DNA of 64,000 bases from Meconema thalassinum (Eukaryota > Arthropoda > Insecta > Orthoptera > Tettigoniidae). The stretch covers positions 174,292,704-174,356,703 of the forward strand of contig OX336389.2 of assembly GCA_946902985.2 (NCBI GenBank). The letters run 5' to 3'. Below are positions 10,429 to 22,898 of this stretch, in pieces. How positions within the stretch are numbered: the first letter of the stretch is position 1; every line of letters starts with the position of its first letter. The notes under the pieces were generated by a model that searched no databases, was not told the origin of the DNA, and saw only the letters and a list, made by a program, of their open reading frames with translations. The position numbers and the translations under genes were made by a program.

Positions 10429-10837
10429 TCTGAATTGTCCATTTACAACAAGCACATACTCACTCCAAACAAGCAAATTTCTGAGGTCAATCACCACTTC
10501 CAGTATCTTAACAAAACATCACAGACTACAACTAACAAACATTGACGAGTTGCATTATCTTAACTAATACTGCAACTAAATAAGTGTCTATATTGTAAAT
10601 ACTTTCACCCATACTTTCAGACATACAGTAGATTTTATAGCCAAATATAATGGATCTGATGATGATCGCTTGACGATCGAAATTGGTCATCGAAGTGTTT
10701 CTATTAATCTCGTGTATTTTTTTTTTCAGGATTAGGGAATAACCCATCTCATTTGGGTACAATCGTGTTGACCGACTGAAAAGCATCAAACTATTTTTAC
10801 TAAGGCAACACTGAAAATGCCTTCAAACACCATAATG
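10429..10837 (+). repeat. PLE right pseudo-LTR
   Basis: Direct repeat of 7242-7639 with one ~20-bp extra segment near 10482. This copy keeps the intact CTGATGA ... GAAA core. Confidence 0.9.
10653..10691 (+). ncRNA. Hammerhead-ribozyme-like core in PLE pseudo-LTR
   Basis: In order: GAT (stem I 5'), CTGATGA (10656-10662), stem II GATCG/CGATC with loop CTTGA, GAAA (10679-10682), a very short helix III segment, GTC (10686-10688, a permitted cleavage triplet) and ATC pairing with the first GAT. This is the order of a minimal type I hammerhead, and PLEs are known to carry such ribozymes. Caveats: an extra U before stem II, only 3 bp in stem I, and a 2-bp helix III that includes a wobble. Activity might need a dimer or might be lost. 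Confidence 0.5.
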
Positions 10838-12019
10838 CGTTAACTTCACTTTTCAGATATAGGCTAGTATGCCTAGATGGAAGATTAAGCCGATCATTCT
10901 GTTTACTACCACCTTTTGTACTCTGATCTTCTGGATTCGAAATATTCTCGAGAATAAACGGAACATTTTATCAGATTCCCTGCCTAGTATTTACTCCTAC
11001 AAACACCTTAATTAACAAACAAAAAATGATACTACAATTTGGATTCCTTTCTTTGCAAAAAAAAAAAAAAAAGACGGAACGAAAGTTGTTCTAAGTAATT
11101 TTTGTAGTTCAGGCGCTTGTTGATCACCAGGCCAAACTACAGTGTATTTATTTTATAGAGTCACTGGAGTCCAAGCCAGCTAGCTCAAAGTTCCCCGGGG
11201 AAGGAAAACATTTACTATTATTCACAGTGAATATTTGACAAATCAAATACATTTCTAACAACGCAGGCTTAAAGATACAATTAATATTGAAATATTACAC
11301 AAATAAACATACGTTTACCAGATCTCACGAGGAGGACAGGAGCTAACCTCAAAACGTATACAAAATAATATTAACAAATGCCAAAAGAGATGTAAATAAA
11401 AATGACTGCGGTTATTAAGATGGTAAATATTTTACTACAACCAATGTTTTTAATGGTCGTCTTTCCGTCAATGGTGGACAACCCAGAGTAACACAAGGTC
11501 TAACCAATATCATCAATTTGCAACAAGTAACAAGTTATACGAATTTAAACTTTTGAAGAAATCTTCCGTATTGATTACTGGATGCATTTCATATTGAAAA
11601 TATTTCAAGAAATTTTCAGGTTTGATAACTGACTGCACGTTGTCTTTTGAGAATACTTCATTAGCTTTCATCTTTAACAGAATTCAGAATAATAATGCTG
11701 CAATTCATTTTTTATTTATTTAAAGTTTTGTAAGGATATCCATTTATTTCTTTACACTTTGTTTGAACCTAAATATACCTTAAGCATATTTTTACTCTTA
11801 GTTTTAATTAGAATAGATTTTGCCGTAGATATAAGCTGAAGAAGACTCCGTCGGAGGGTCGAAACATGTACTTTAATCCAATATAATATGTTTTCATGAA
11901 TTGTATTCATGGGCGTATTATTTTTAAGAGGAATCTATAAGTAATACGGAAAAATATATTGCATTACCTATCATGGTGTCATTGCGTTATACGTATACCT
12001 ACTGAAGTCAAGTCAATTT
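10838..12019. other. No gene; A-run and a second PLE-like hairpin motif
   Basis: A 16-nt A-run lies near 11059. At about 11837-11866, CTGAAGAAGACTCCGTCGGA followed by GGGTCGAAAC has the same layout (CTGANGA, hairpin, CGAAA) as motifs at the ends of PLE/LINE elements, suggesting an old retroelement tail. Otherwise anonymous. Confidence 0.45.
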
Positions 12020-12334
12020 CGCATTTAGTGATTAGCATTCTTGGCTGTCACCCCTGAGGTCAGAGTTCAATTTCCGACTATACCAAAAAAAATTGATTCT
12101 GGTCTGAGGGTTGGAACAGAGTTCGCTCAGCCTCGTGAGGCAGCACTGGATAGATGGGTTCGATTCCCACCTTAGCCATTCCAGAATTTGTTTTCCGTGG
12201 TTTCCCACTTCTACTTCGGGCAAATGCCAGGATATTTCCCAACTTAAGAACACGGCCACCTCCTTCCCAATCCAAACGTCAATGACCAATACACACACTA
12301 CTACAGACACCATGATAACACAAGTTATCAGGGT
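12020..12334 (+). mobile_element. SINE family B, plus orientation
   Basis: tRNA-like head at left (GTGATTAGCATTCTTGGCTG ... GTCAGAGTTCAATTTCC), then the body in reverse complement to the other B copies (CCGTGGTTTCCCACTTCTAC, GGCAAATGCCAGGA, ACACACTACTACAGACAC). A diverged copy; the ~110-residue open frames here are SINE body, not genes. Confidence 0.82.
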
Positions 12335-14339
12335 ATTATATATATATATATATAGCCTACAGTACACCTAAGTTCAAGAGGCTTAAATGACTACGATATC
12401 CAAACCCCTAAATGAAACAACTGCCTACTGATTAAAAACTAACCAGCGCACAAGCCAAGCAACGTACGAGAAGCAGTCAGGCTTGATCTATGTCCGGACA
12501 AGAGAGCTAAAAATATTATTTCACAGTTTGGCCTTGCACTCTGTAGAGCTTGAATGAGATCGTCTAAACCCGGAACGAAACCCACTATCTCACAACCCAG
12601 GGCTGATTTATTCTGAAAAGAATGCCGCCGTAATTAAATGAAATGCAAAATGGACTGAAACTAACATGTAGATTACCGATCATTTTAAGATACAGCATAA
12701 AATAGTTAGGTGCTATCAAAATTCAAATGCACATCAAACTTGGAAAAATTAAAACATGGTGCAGGCATTGTCTGCAGCTGAATGAACCCTACCATTATTT
12801 GCATCCGAACTTATACGCAAATAGATCATCCGGCTATGAAAAGCATGGAACTACGTGACGTTGGGATGTTACAGTGCCCTTGCTATGCGCGAGAACCTAT
12901 AGAATCGGGCAACGACTGTGAAAACGTTCTAATCTCGTGTTGGTTATTTTAAGCTCCCGTGCCTCCCGTCTACCTTGGGTATAAATGAATTTTCAGACGG
13001 CAGACAACCAAGACACACATTTGAGCGTTCCATGAGAAAGTAACTTCACGAACGCTTCACTGAAACGAATGCAACTTAAATCTGACGAAATCCATTAGAA
13101 CATACATGCACCATTTGTTTAAGCTACACATTGCATTTGGTGCGAGTTCTTCTTGACGAGTATGTTCCCATTTTATAAAATATATTATTTCCTCTTGAAA
13201 GTTGTAGATTCATTTCAAGACTTGGGACATCATGATCATCACCCCCACCCACCTAGCGAAAGTAGTATCGCCCAATGAAAATGTCAATCGTGCCTAAATG
13301 CCAGGCCCTCCAATAATACTTCAGAACAAACATCCGAGGTTCTTCGCGACCACGAAATGCAGAGCACTCAGCTCAAATACAGCTGCATCGTGACAAAATC
13401 GCAGTATGTGTAGCTTTGGAAACCCATATATTGAGATTAATATTAAACAGAATAGATTGGAATGATTGTAGCTAAATTTCCTAACATAGAAAACTTCACT
13501 GGACACGAAATAAAAGAAATATCCAGTGTTCAATCACTAAAGGCCACCATCCTTCACTATTATATCTTCGGATTTTCTATCTCGTTGCAAGTAACACACG
13601 TCGTTGAAAGACAATTACATAACAGTTATATAGTCCAATCTATCACTTTGCCATGCTTTTTGGCTTTTTCTCACAGTGCCGCTAACAATTAGACACAAAA
13701 ATATTCTATCATCTGATAGTGGAAGAAAATGATTAGAACAAGTCAATAATATTAATACAATAAAGCAACAAGTATGAGTGCACCTTAAAAATATCCTACA
13801 TATTTAAATATGTATAGGATAATTGTTTACTGTGAATAACTCGACAATGTTAATTACATTAATTCGTTTACATGATCAATTATATACACAAGATAACTAT
13901 TGACAATGTTTATTCTTTACAACCAGTCCATTACTAGTCTTCAATGAATAGTCCTTATTACTGCAAGTGGTTATTGTTGAAAAGCGTCCGGAACTAAGCC
14001 TGTGTAAAATAATCATTCATTCATTTTAATTAGATATTGTTTTGCATTTCAGTGTCCAGTCTAGTCTGCAAGCTACTGTGTGCGGACGAGTCGCTTTCAT
14101 AATAGCACAGTAGTTTCGCCAGTTTTACACCCCTCACCTTGAAATCGTAAAACAATGAATCTAATCATGACATAAGCCAGACTGCTTACCTAGTTTCCAC
14201 CTAACTGAATCCGAAGCCAGTTAATTATGCCCTTCAGGAAATGGTCCACTTTACAGATGACCTAGATATAACGCCATTAAAAAGAATAATATTAATAATC
14301 ACAAATGATCCATATGCAGTAATAAACAGTAACTGTGAT
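12335..14339. other. Anonymous DNA with a TA microsatellite
   Basis: A short (TA)n run at 12340-12353. No open frame with a recognised motif. A TATAAATG at 12979 has no convincing initiator or ORF downstream. Confidence 0.45.
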
Positions 14340-14575
14340 ACATTACACTCCTGTAACGGCTTCAAACCAAGAACCCAGCCTACTGTCAACTCTCACTGCA
14401 GCCTGATTTCAACAAAATCTCGATTGCCTGCAGCAGCCCTACCCAGATACCATAATTCCATAGGATGCTCAGCTTTATCCTTAGTACTCTATCGTACGCC
14501 TTCTCTTGGTCTACAAAACACAAACACAACTGTCTATTCCTCTCGCAATATTTCTCAATCACTTAACGCAAATTT
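14340..14575 (-). pseudogene. LINE reverse transcriptase fragment
   Basis: On the minus strand one frame reads FVDQEKAYDRVLRIKLSILW followed by NYGIWVGLLQAIEILL, matching the RT motif FxDxxKAYDRVxRxxLW that carries the first catalytic Asp in non-LTR retrotransposons. Only about 80 residues remain and stops interrupt both sides, so this is an old truncated insertion. The clade cannot be fixed from so short a piece. Confidence 0.75.
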
Positions 14576-14579
14576 ATGA

Positions 14580-15255
14580 GAATTTTTTCCTGAACACACT
14601 GTCAAAATCCTGAAGTACACAAATATATCTGGGTAAGGAATGTGTTAACGCACGCCTTTCAATGAACCTCGGAAAATCAGAGCCCCGACAATCAAGAAAT
14701 CGGGAAACCGACCCTCACACCAGCCCCTACCTGGGTAAACAGGCTTGGGCCTGGTATTATTGTAATTCATGCTCTAGCCTGCCAAATTCGGGTTTCTTCA
14801 TTACAATCCAAACAAAACCCTAACTATACTCGACTGTCGTGCACTCGTAGCGGCAATGAAAATGGTCATTAATTTTAGCTCTCTCTTCAAATAAAGGTAA
14901 TTTTACGAAATTGTACAAGTGAGGAGATTAAAATAGCAATGTTGATAATTAAAGTAATAATTAGTTTGAGTAAAGAAGTTTACAGTATTTTCTTAAAAAT
15001 CCATTGTTACATAATATTAAAGTACATTTTTGAAAAATTCATAACTTCGTTTATTTGATAATTTTCCAGAATCCAGTTTCACAATTAACAAACTTGAAAC
15101 CATACTTTAACAACAAGAACAACAACAACAATAATAATAATAATAATAATAATAATACTCTCACTATACACTGATGAGCCTTCGAAACGCGTGTCTGGAA
15201 TTCCCTGAAAACAAACTGCGGCCCACTATATACCATATTCGATTGTTGTTGCATT
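14580..15255. repeat. Spacer with an (AAC/AAT)n microsatellite
   Basis: Trinucleotide run of AAC then AAT repeats at about 15112-15157. Nothing else recognised. Confidence 0.6.
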
Positions 15256-15606
15256 TCGAGGGGGTAGATATCATGGTCATTTAGGCCCGTGCACTTGGGC
15301 GTGTGTAGAATTTATCTGGTAACATGTGTTATTGTGGTGTCTGTAGTGGTGTGTATTTGTAATTCAGGTGATTGGGAAAGAGACGGCCATGGCCTAAGTT
15401 AGGAACCATCCCAGCAATTGCCTGGAGTAGAAGAGGGGAAACCACGGAAAACCACTTCCGAGATGGCTGAGGTGGGAACCGAACCCACCTCTTCCCAGTT
15501 TTGCCTCAGGAGGCTCAATGTACCCCGATCCAGCCCTCAGATCAGAATTAAATTTCTTGGCAGAGCCGGGAATCGAACCCGGACCTCCAGGACCACGAGG
15601 TGGTCT
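15256..15606 (-). mobile_element. SINE family B, near full length
   Basis: The best-preserved B copy. The tRNA head is at the right end (reverse complement of ...CCGGGAATCGAACCCGGACC, a B-box) and the tail at left with GTGCACTTGGGCGTGTGTAG. The body has the diagnostic GGAAAACCACTTCCGAGATG and CCAGCCCTCAGATCAGAATT. The ~68-residue open frame inside is not a gene. Confidence 0.88.
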
Positions 15607-15904
15607 TCAGCTATACAAAATTAGTATTGAAGCTCATTCAGTATCAACACATCTACCGCATCCAGACATCGCCTTACTCTCGGTTCACTGAGTCCCAAGG
15701 CTAAGCCCATTAGTCTTGTAAGCAATCTGTCCTCATCAGTGGTAGAACGTGACTCGATTCACACTGATAGCCAGAACCATTCTTGAAACATAATACCAGA
15801 CCAAGTTGGACTCAGCAATAGGGGAAGGCAGGACGAACATATACACCAATAAAACGTGATCCTAATGAAAACAACATAGCCCGTTGCATTTCAAGTCATG
15901 ATTG
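15607..15904. other. Short spacer, nothing recognised
   Basis: No repeat partner or ORF of interest. Confidence 0.4.
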
Positions 15905-16020
15905 CCTGACTGGCTCTGTGGCATAGCTGGAAAGGCTCTCATCTAATATGCCCGAGATTGCGGGATCAAATTCCAGGAAAGTCAGTTGGCACTTAAGGGT
16001 ACTTAAATGATTTGCACATA
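15905..16020 (+). mobile_element. SINE family A, 5' part
   Basis: tRNA-like head (TGGCTCTGTGGCATAGCTGG ... TTGCGGGATCAAATTCC) followed by the family-A junction AGTTGGCACTTAAGGGT. The 3' half is missing. Confidence 0.8.
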
Positions 16021-16404
16021 TTCTTGACCTACACATTCAAAAGTAAAATGTACAAGATCACACCATTGGTTTTCCAGCAGAATATTTTCACATCAATACT
16101 GGGTAGCACGTCCCCTTCCTCGGATACATGCACCAATCCACCAGGAAGGGAGGTGTTCAAGTGAACTTCCGATGACACGCGAACTACTACGGAAGACGAA
16201 ATAATCTCCGAAATGGTGACGATACTGTTCCTCTATTGGTTAAAGAAGGTTGTTCTGGCAGGAATACATTTTATGCACTTCACTACACTATTTGATGCAA
16301 AATCAGAAGCACACCTATCAGAATAGTTGCACGACTCTTCTCAAAAACAAATCGGGTATCCGTAGATAGAGTAGAATCATTGATTTAGTCTCCTGATGCC
16401 TCGT

Positions 16405-17680
16405 TTATTCCGTCTGATATGGAGTCATTATTGCCCGGTAATATCCTCGTGATATTGGCGGGAGATTTAAACTGCAAAAATCGGCTATGGAATAGTCGGG
16501 TCACTGAGGCCAAGGTAAAAAAAAAGGCTGGAAAATATTTGTGATGAACACGGATGTCTAGCACATGTGCCGCCGGGATACACGTACTATCCGTCTCATT
16601 CTAACCGATTACCGGATGTACTAGACATTGCCATCAGCAAGGATCTGGACATCCCGATCAAGGTTAAAAACTTATCCGCCCTTAATTCTGATCACTAGCC
16701 CATCATTGTCACACTCAAAACTAACGTCAGACCTTCTCGCTCCCCTATCCCTCTCCATCATCGTAAAATTGACTGGGATCAATACCGACTCATCCTTAAA
16801 AATACCGTTGCTGGTAATCCCAGCATTCGTTGCGAGGAAGATCTCGACTTCCTCGTAGAGAAGTTCACCCAGTTCCTCCTACACGCTGCCCGCAATGCTG
16901 CTATTGGACCCAAACACAGGACACCTAAACCTTTTATCATCCCCCATCCTTCAGGCTCTGATCAAACGGAATAACTTGACTCGGTGGCGCTGGCAAGTCT
17001 TCCGTGATCTGAGACTCAAACAAGAATGGTACCGCCTTAAGCGACAAATTCATTCAAGTATGCTAAGTCTTCCAAACAAATAACGGCAAGACACACTAAC
17101 AAATATTGTCGGTAACTCTTTGTACGGTATGGCTAAAATAATACTTAAGAAACGAACTGGCATTCCACCAATGCACGGCGAACGTGGATTGGTCTTTACT
17201 AACATTGAAAAAGCTAATACCCTAGCGGACACTTTCGAAAACGCCTACGAACCCAATCAGGAACCTTGCGATGATGACTGCGTTAACGACGTCCATTGTA
17301 ATCTCCGTGATGACTCAGGGATAGCTTCCGCGGGGCTTTAGGTTTGTCACCCCTACCGAGCTGCTCAATCTTATCAAGAAGCTGAAAAATCGAAAGGCCC
17401 CCAGACCGGATGATATTTCTGCTAATTTCATCAAAAATATCACTAAAAATTCCCTCACTTGCCTAACCAAAATGTTCAATGTCGTTTATAGTTTCGGATA
17501 CTTCCCCTCCGCTTGGAAAGTTGCAAAAGTCATCATGCTAGGTAAACCTCGAACTGATGGCACCTTCCCCCAAAATATAGACCTATTAGCATACTTAATA
17601 TTCTCTTCAAATTATTTCAAATGATCCTACTTTCCAGGCTCAGATCACGCACCCCCTACTGGTATATGCCGGAAGTGTAC
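16405..17680 (+). pseudogene. Jockey-like LINE fragment: endonuclease C-terminus and RT start
   Basis: Reads ILAGDLNCKNRLWNS (AP-endonuclease), AHVPPGYTYYP, DVLDIAISKDL, LSALNSDH.PIIV (the SDH endonuclease motif), then after several frameshifts LLNLIKKLKNRKAPRPDDIS, VAKVIMLGKP and RPISILNILFKLFQMILLSRL, the opening of the RT domain. This order and wording match Jockey-clade non-LTR retrotransposons, whose second ORF codes for a target-nicking endonuclease plus RT. Both ends are missing: no EN start, no YADD motif, no tail. Multiple stops and frameshifts show it is old. Confidence 0.85.
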
Positions 17681-18189
17681 CTTTATTTCCTACCCATATA
17701 TCTTATCCTAACAATTAGAGTCGTACTACTAGTCACCACAGAAACAGACAAATACAACATACTCCCAAGAACACAAGGCTGATTACCAAGATGCCCCTAG
17801 CCTGAAAATGGATTAACAATAACGCTTCAGCTGGAAGGGTACTCAGCACTGGGAAAAAGTTATATTAGCTTCACCGCACCAGTACGTCATACCCGCTCCC
17901 AAAACGTCGCAGTACCTCATGTGTGTTCCAAATATTAGGTATCTAAACAATGAAATATTTCCAAAATATTAAAATATTAATTCAAAAGAAAAGAAGGGTT
18001 AAACTTCATTGCTTTGCAAAACGCATTATTTAACAGGGGTAGAAAGATATAAAAGGATATATAACAAGTAGTCCCGTAAAAAAAACTAAAGAGCATACTG
18101 TTCTGAAAATCTAAGATTCAATTCTTATTCCTCTAATTAGACCTATTAAGAATATGCTGATATCACTGGCATTATATGATTCGGTCAAA
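17681..18189. other. Anonymous AT-rich DNA
   Basis: No gene or known repeat recognised. Confidence 0.45.
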
Positions 18190-18415
18190 ATATAACTGAA
18201 ATATTGAGGCCTAATAGAGCAGTACAATATATTTGAAATTGTTTTCTTGCATAGATCTGAGATATTGATTGTCTACAGGCTAATGTACATGGAGAGTTAT
18301 TAGCTAGTTAGTACGACTGAGACTATGCTCCATATCTCCTATAGCATACACTGTATACACAAAATTTGGTAGAAATCCACAGAATGGTATGTAAGTAACA
18401 TGCAGTTCAACACGG
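18190..18415 (+). repeat. Unclassified dispersed repeat U1, copy 1
   Basis: Aligns over about 220 bp with 26110-26345 (CCTAATAGAGCAG, AGATATTGA, GGTAGAAAT.CA, TAACATGCAGTT.AACA). Shorter related pieces recur at 26920, 27033, 27718, 30396 and 30458. Confidence 0.7.
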
Positions 18416-18583
18416 AACATATAAACTAAAGTAGAACTAGTTAAAACATGACGGTCATTGGGAAAATATTTACTGAAGGACTTTCTTATATGCATTCTTT
18501 GTTTGATTACAGAGAAAGATTGACTTTGCAAAATATAACTGGCCATGACTGAAAACTTGCGTTACGTTTGCGTTATCGTTTTA

Positions 18584-18985
18584 CCCTCCAGGGTCGGCTT
18601 TTCCCACGGACTAAGCGAGGGGTCCCACCTTTACCGCCACTAAGGGCAGTGTCCTGAAGCTTGTGACTCACTCGGGGATACAAATGGGGTGTGTGACCAG
18701 CACTACGACCAGGCGGCCTCACCTGCAAAGCGAACAGGGGCCTGATGAAGGGATGGGAAGAGCAGGAGGGTTAGGCAAGGAAGTGGGAAGGAGGCGGCCG
18801 TGGCCTTACGGTAGGTACTGTACCCGTATTACCTACCCCTTACCTGAAGAAATCGCTCGATGGTAACTGGATCGCAGGACCTGAAAATCCCCGGCTAAAA
18901 AATCCCCAGATCCTACCAAAACGTGAAGGGGTAATAGGGTACCAGATACACCTAACAAAGGTGGCATTAAGAAAGACCATGCCTT
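18584..18985. mobile_element. SINE-related composite sequence
   Basis: The centre (GGGAAGGAGGCGGCCGTGGC CTTACGGTAGGTACTG) matches the family-B body. The flanks (AGGGTCGGCTTTTCCCACGG and the ATCCCCAGATCC region) look like a separate SINE or tail. No clear tRNA head, so it is fragmentary. Confidence 0.5.
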
Positions 18986-19534
18986 AATGACAAAAGAAAA
19001 GTTAAGCTCAGAGAACACGATAATCACAAAAAAGTAATCTCAAAAGGGTGGAAAACATTAAAATACCCAGCAATGGTCTTCCTAACGCGACCTTTTAAGT
19101 TACCACCTCTATAAATCATATCAAAGATTAAAATTTGAATAAAGAAATTTATTAACCAAAAAGAGATATGTGAATTCTCGCAAGAAAATGCAGTGAAGCA
19201 AAGTCCCCATGGACGAAACTGCATTATGCCCTATTCAATTCTCACACAATGATGATCCACACTATGCAACAGTTAATCCTACTAGATCACCAAATTGGAT
19301 ATTCCACATCCAATTTAATCACACAGAACTTATTGTAACCCTTCTGTACAAAAATGTACATATATATATACATACAGTACATTTCCTGCACCTTAGGTGC
19401 ATTCGCTAAAGACCTTGTTAAATTGGCTATATTCGTAATATTCTCATAATGAAGTAATTCGTTGAATTCAGTTATATTCCACCAAGCAATAAAGCTAAGA
19501 GGAATTTATCACATTGCTATTTTCGACTATCATC
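18986..19534. other. Anonymous DNA with short AT microsatellite
   Basis: A short TA run near 19361. No gene recognised. Confidence 0.4.
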
Positions 19535-19544
19535 CCCTGAACAG

Positions 19545-19873
19545 AGCATCCGTGGCTTAGGCGGCAGCACGCCGGCCTCTCACCGCTGGGTCCGTGGTTC
19601 AAATCCCGGTCACTCCATGTGAGATCTGTGCTGGACAAAACGGAGGCAGACAGGTTTTTCTCCGGGTACTCCGGTTTTCCCTGTCAAAATTTCATTCCAG
19701 AAACACTCTCCACTATCATTTCATTTCATCTGTCATTCATTTAATCATTGCCCCAGAGGAGTGCGTCAGGCCTCGGCAGCCGGCACAGTCCATATCCTCG
19801 CCGCTAGATGGGGGCTTCATTCATTCCATTCCTGACCCGGTCGGAGACTGGAAGCAGGCTGTGGATTTTCATT
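19545..19873 (+). mobile_element. tRNA-derived SINE, family C, with target duplication
   Basis: Head CCGTGGCTTAGGCGGCAGCA ... GTGGTTCAAATCCCGG carries A- and B-box sequences of an RNA polymerase III promoter. The body (ACGGAGGCAGACAGG, TCTCCGGGTACTCCGG) is nearly identical to the copies at 26556 and 62081. Flanked by the 10-bp duplication CCCTGAACAG (19535-19544 and 19874-19883). The ~100-residue open frame crossing it is accidental. Confidence 0.93.
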
Positions 19874-19883
19874 CCCTGAACAG

Positions 19884-20214
19884 CAAGTTGGGATGACTTA
19901 TCACACTCAGTAATGCATGGCTTTTGAAACTCCAGTATTAGATATATAAAAATTCTCCACCTAAAAATTATCCAAACGTGCTCTGAAATGCATCATTATC
20001 TATTCACACAATATTTCTGTCGATTTTCACTGAGATATACTTTAACTTATTCAAGTCACACATGGCCATAATATATCCACTCAATAATGGACTAATTCAA
20101 CATTATTTACCTGGCTATTCCTCAGAATCAATCATTAATATTATTGCTCATAACAGCACCACAAAATATACCAATACTCCTTTGAGTATTTAATTCCATG
20201 CAACAATATCGTTA

Positions 20215-20268
<54 letters not shown>

Positions 20269-22689
20269 CTTCGATCATCACTCTCCTGGTGATCTATAAC
20301 TTCAATCAATTAATTAATTAATAGTGCATCTTATTCCACACATAGTATTGTGTCATTTTAACTTTATACAAATCCATTACACTGAATGTCAAATAAAATG
20401 GAATGGGCCTTTAAATATCATTCATGGAAGTCAAATAACCTTGCTACACATAAGCATCATCATAGTCACAAATCCTTTTAACAAAGATGTGCCTCCACAT
20501 CAATTATTCCTGGGATAGTTGTTAGAAAAAGAGCGAATGTTCTTCTTGGATAATATATCTAAGTCATCTGACTACTTATTAAACTCATGAGCAAAATCAT
20601 GACTAACATGGATTTAAATAATGGCTCTAATCAACATAGCTTTCGTGTATAAAGAACATGAAGTGTATCAAAGGAGTATAATTAACTAATTTAACTTACA
20701 TCCATCTCACCTCAAATGGCCTCAAGAATGCTAGCAATGCCCCTACACCATGGACTTAGGTAACCGTAAAGGTTAGCGACAGATGGCCCATTAGGCAACA
20801 AAACTCAGTTGAAGAATGTCTAAAAAAAAACGAAAATTCCAACTTCACAACTTGAAAATCCTCTCAAAATGGAAATATCCATACTATCAAAAGTATTAAT
20901 AATAATAAGAGCATACAACCCTCGAGTAAAAAATCATAGCGAAGCTTACGCACAAAAGGAGCATGAAGCAAAATTCAAAACTGCAAATGATGTCAAGAAA
21001 TTACATCTATCAATGTTCAATCAACTCGCATAAATACGCAACGAGTATGACTTCCCCTTTAGGATTAAGAAGGTTCGAATTAAATGAATTTAATTTACTG
21101 AATATAAACATTACTTAAAACAACAACACAATTAAACAAAAAAGGATGCACCCGTTATTCGGGCCTGAATCCGATCGAATGTGAAATCAGTCATGACAAA
21201 ATATCATGTCTCAACTTCACCTTGCGATCATACTACAAAAATTGAAAGATGGCAGCAATAAAGACATTAGGATGTCCAGGCTTCACTACTAAAAGTTAGA
21301 TGAGCTTCTCTGCACCTTGGAAGACTCTTGTAGTCTGTGGATGGAGCAATGGCATGCCCTGACGTCAATTCTCAGCACATACTGGGAAATAGTATGCACC
21401 CTCCTGATTTCCATGAATCGAACCCGGGAACGCCACTCCTGGTTCCCTCTGGTCGGAAATGACATCTGGTTTGCTCCCCTGCAGCATACATGGACTCGAT
21501 CTTCTTCTCCACGTTTCCAACATAACCGAAATAAGTCCGTCGTCCTATAGGATCACCCCGACAATCGAATGTAACCGAACCGTAAGTTCATTGCCACCGT
21601 GTTATAGACACAGCGAGAAATCATAATTGATATTTAATCAGCTGTTCAATACACTATAAAAAAAGTAGTGCACGGCGATGTCAGTTCTCACGAAATGTTC
21701 GTTGCCTCATTTAGTTAGTAGCAGTCATGTTTAATTGTTTAACCTGCCATAGTCATAATTGTAAGACTTTTAGCAATCTTTCATCTCGACTCCTTGCCTT
21801 CAAATACGGCGTTGAAAATAACGATTTTGTAATTGTCAATGTCCATCTGACAACTCATGTGACCACATATATACACACGGTAAGAATAATGTTTCTGAAC
21901 GGTATGAAAATCAATTCCTTCAAATGTAGCATTGACTATGCTGGCTACAGTTCAAAACATTCCGCGTGGTTATAAGTTCAAATACTATGTTGCTGAATGA
22001 GAACATGTTTAATATCACCTTGAAATATTCTAAGTTCCGTACCATTGTGCTAATAAAATATTCACAGAGATGTAAAATATTTTAGAGGTCCTTCGTCACT
22101 TTGGAATATCGTAGAAATTTACAAGTGTTAGCACACACAGCGTAAACGGACTTTTCACTCCCGGAACGGCGATGAGAATTCAATCGAGACGTAGTAATAT
22201 CTGTCTGTTCCTGCCTGACCGCAGGTTATAGGAAGTCTCAACTCCCCCCACCACCACGTGTCGTATATCGATATTAATTGCTTTGGTGTATGATAATTAC
22301 TTCTCAGGTATTCTATCGTGCTCATATCAATGAACACACGTTATCATTTATACCGTGCTATATTGTAATGCCTTCTTACGACACAAAAAGTGCACATATA
22401 GCTTTCTATTATTCATAATGTAAATAAATGATCCTCAGACGACTGCCTCGATAAAGCTAGGCAGCGTGATCGTCTGCTAATGTCGTTTCTACCCTCGAAT
22501 CTGGTCTCATGCATACTCGGACAACCATAGGGCGTGCTCGGCGAGGTTCGGTAAATACCGCTCGACGAATTATCAACAGGGAATTGCATGTGATGTGGTC
22601 AGCTGACTCGCTTCTCCAAGATCGGAATGTCGCGCTAGGAAAGTGATATAATCTGGACATGAGAATAAGGGCACAGTACCATCCCGGCC
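19884..22689. other. 2.8 kb of anonymous AT-rich DNA
   Basis: Contains the AC/AT microsatellite at 20215-20269. Short open frames (about 60-80 codons) show no recognisable motif. I see no supported gene. Confidence 0.45.
20215..20269. repeat. (AC)n(AT)n compound microsatellite
   Basis: About 19 AC units run directly into about 8 AT units. Confidence 0.95.
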
Positions 22690-22898
22690 CAAAGACAAAG
22701 TGGTAAACCACGGAAAACCACTTCGAGGATGGCTGAGGTGGGAATCGAACTCCCTCTACTCATTTGGACCACCCGAGGCTGAGTAGACCCCGTTCCAGTC
22801 CTCATACCACTTTTCAAAGTTCGTGGCAGAGCCGGGATTCGAACCCAGGACCTCCGGGGCGGCAGCTAACCATGCTGACCGCTACGCTACGGAGGCGA
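22690..22898 (-). mobile_element. SINE family B, tail-truncated
   Basis: Head at the right end (reverse complement of GGGATTCGAACCCAGGACCT plus the D-arm region). Body includes GGAAAACCACTTCGAGGATG. The far tail is missing. Confidence 0.87.

Larger units (their letters stand above)
7097..10837 (+). mobile_element. Penelope-like retroelement (PLE) with pseudo-LTRs
   Basis: About 3.7 kb. Two direct repeats of about 400 bp (7242-7639 and 10429-10837) bracket a coding region with a PLE reverse transcriptase and a GIY-YIG endonuclease. At the left edge 7097-7120 is a perfect 24-nt inverted copy of 7590-7613, the end of the pseudo-LTR; short inverted extensions of this kind are known for Penelope elements. 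The right pseudo-LTR has a hammerhead-like core. PLEs are retrotransposons that use a telomerase-like RT. The reading frame is broken in several places, so the copy is inactive. Confidence 0.9.

Noticed and set aside
12032..12371. Overlapping ~110-codon frames on both strands
   Set aside because: Located in a SINE family-B copy with its tRNA head; accidental.
12979..13030. TATAAATG as a core promoter
   Set aside because: No initiator at the right distance and no open frame downstream.
21317..21550. 77-codon frame MEDSCSLWMEQWHALTSILS
   Set aside because: No recognisable domain, no splice or start context, and no repeat support. Treated as chance.
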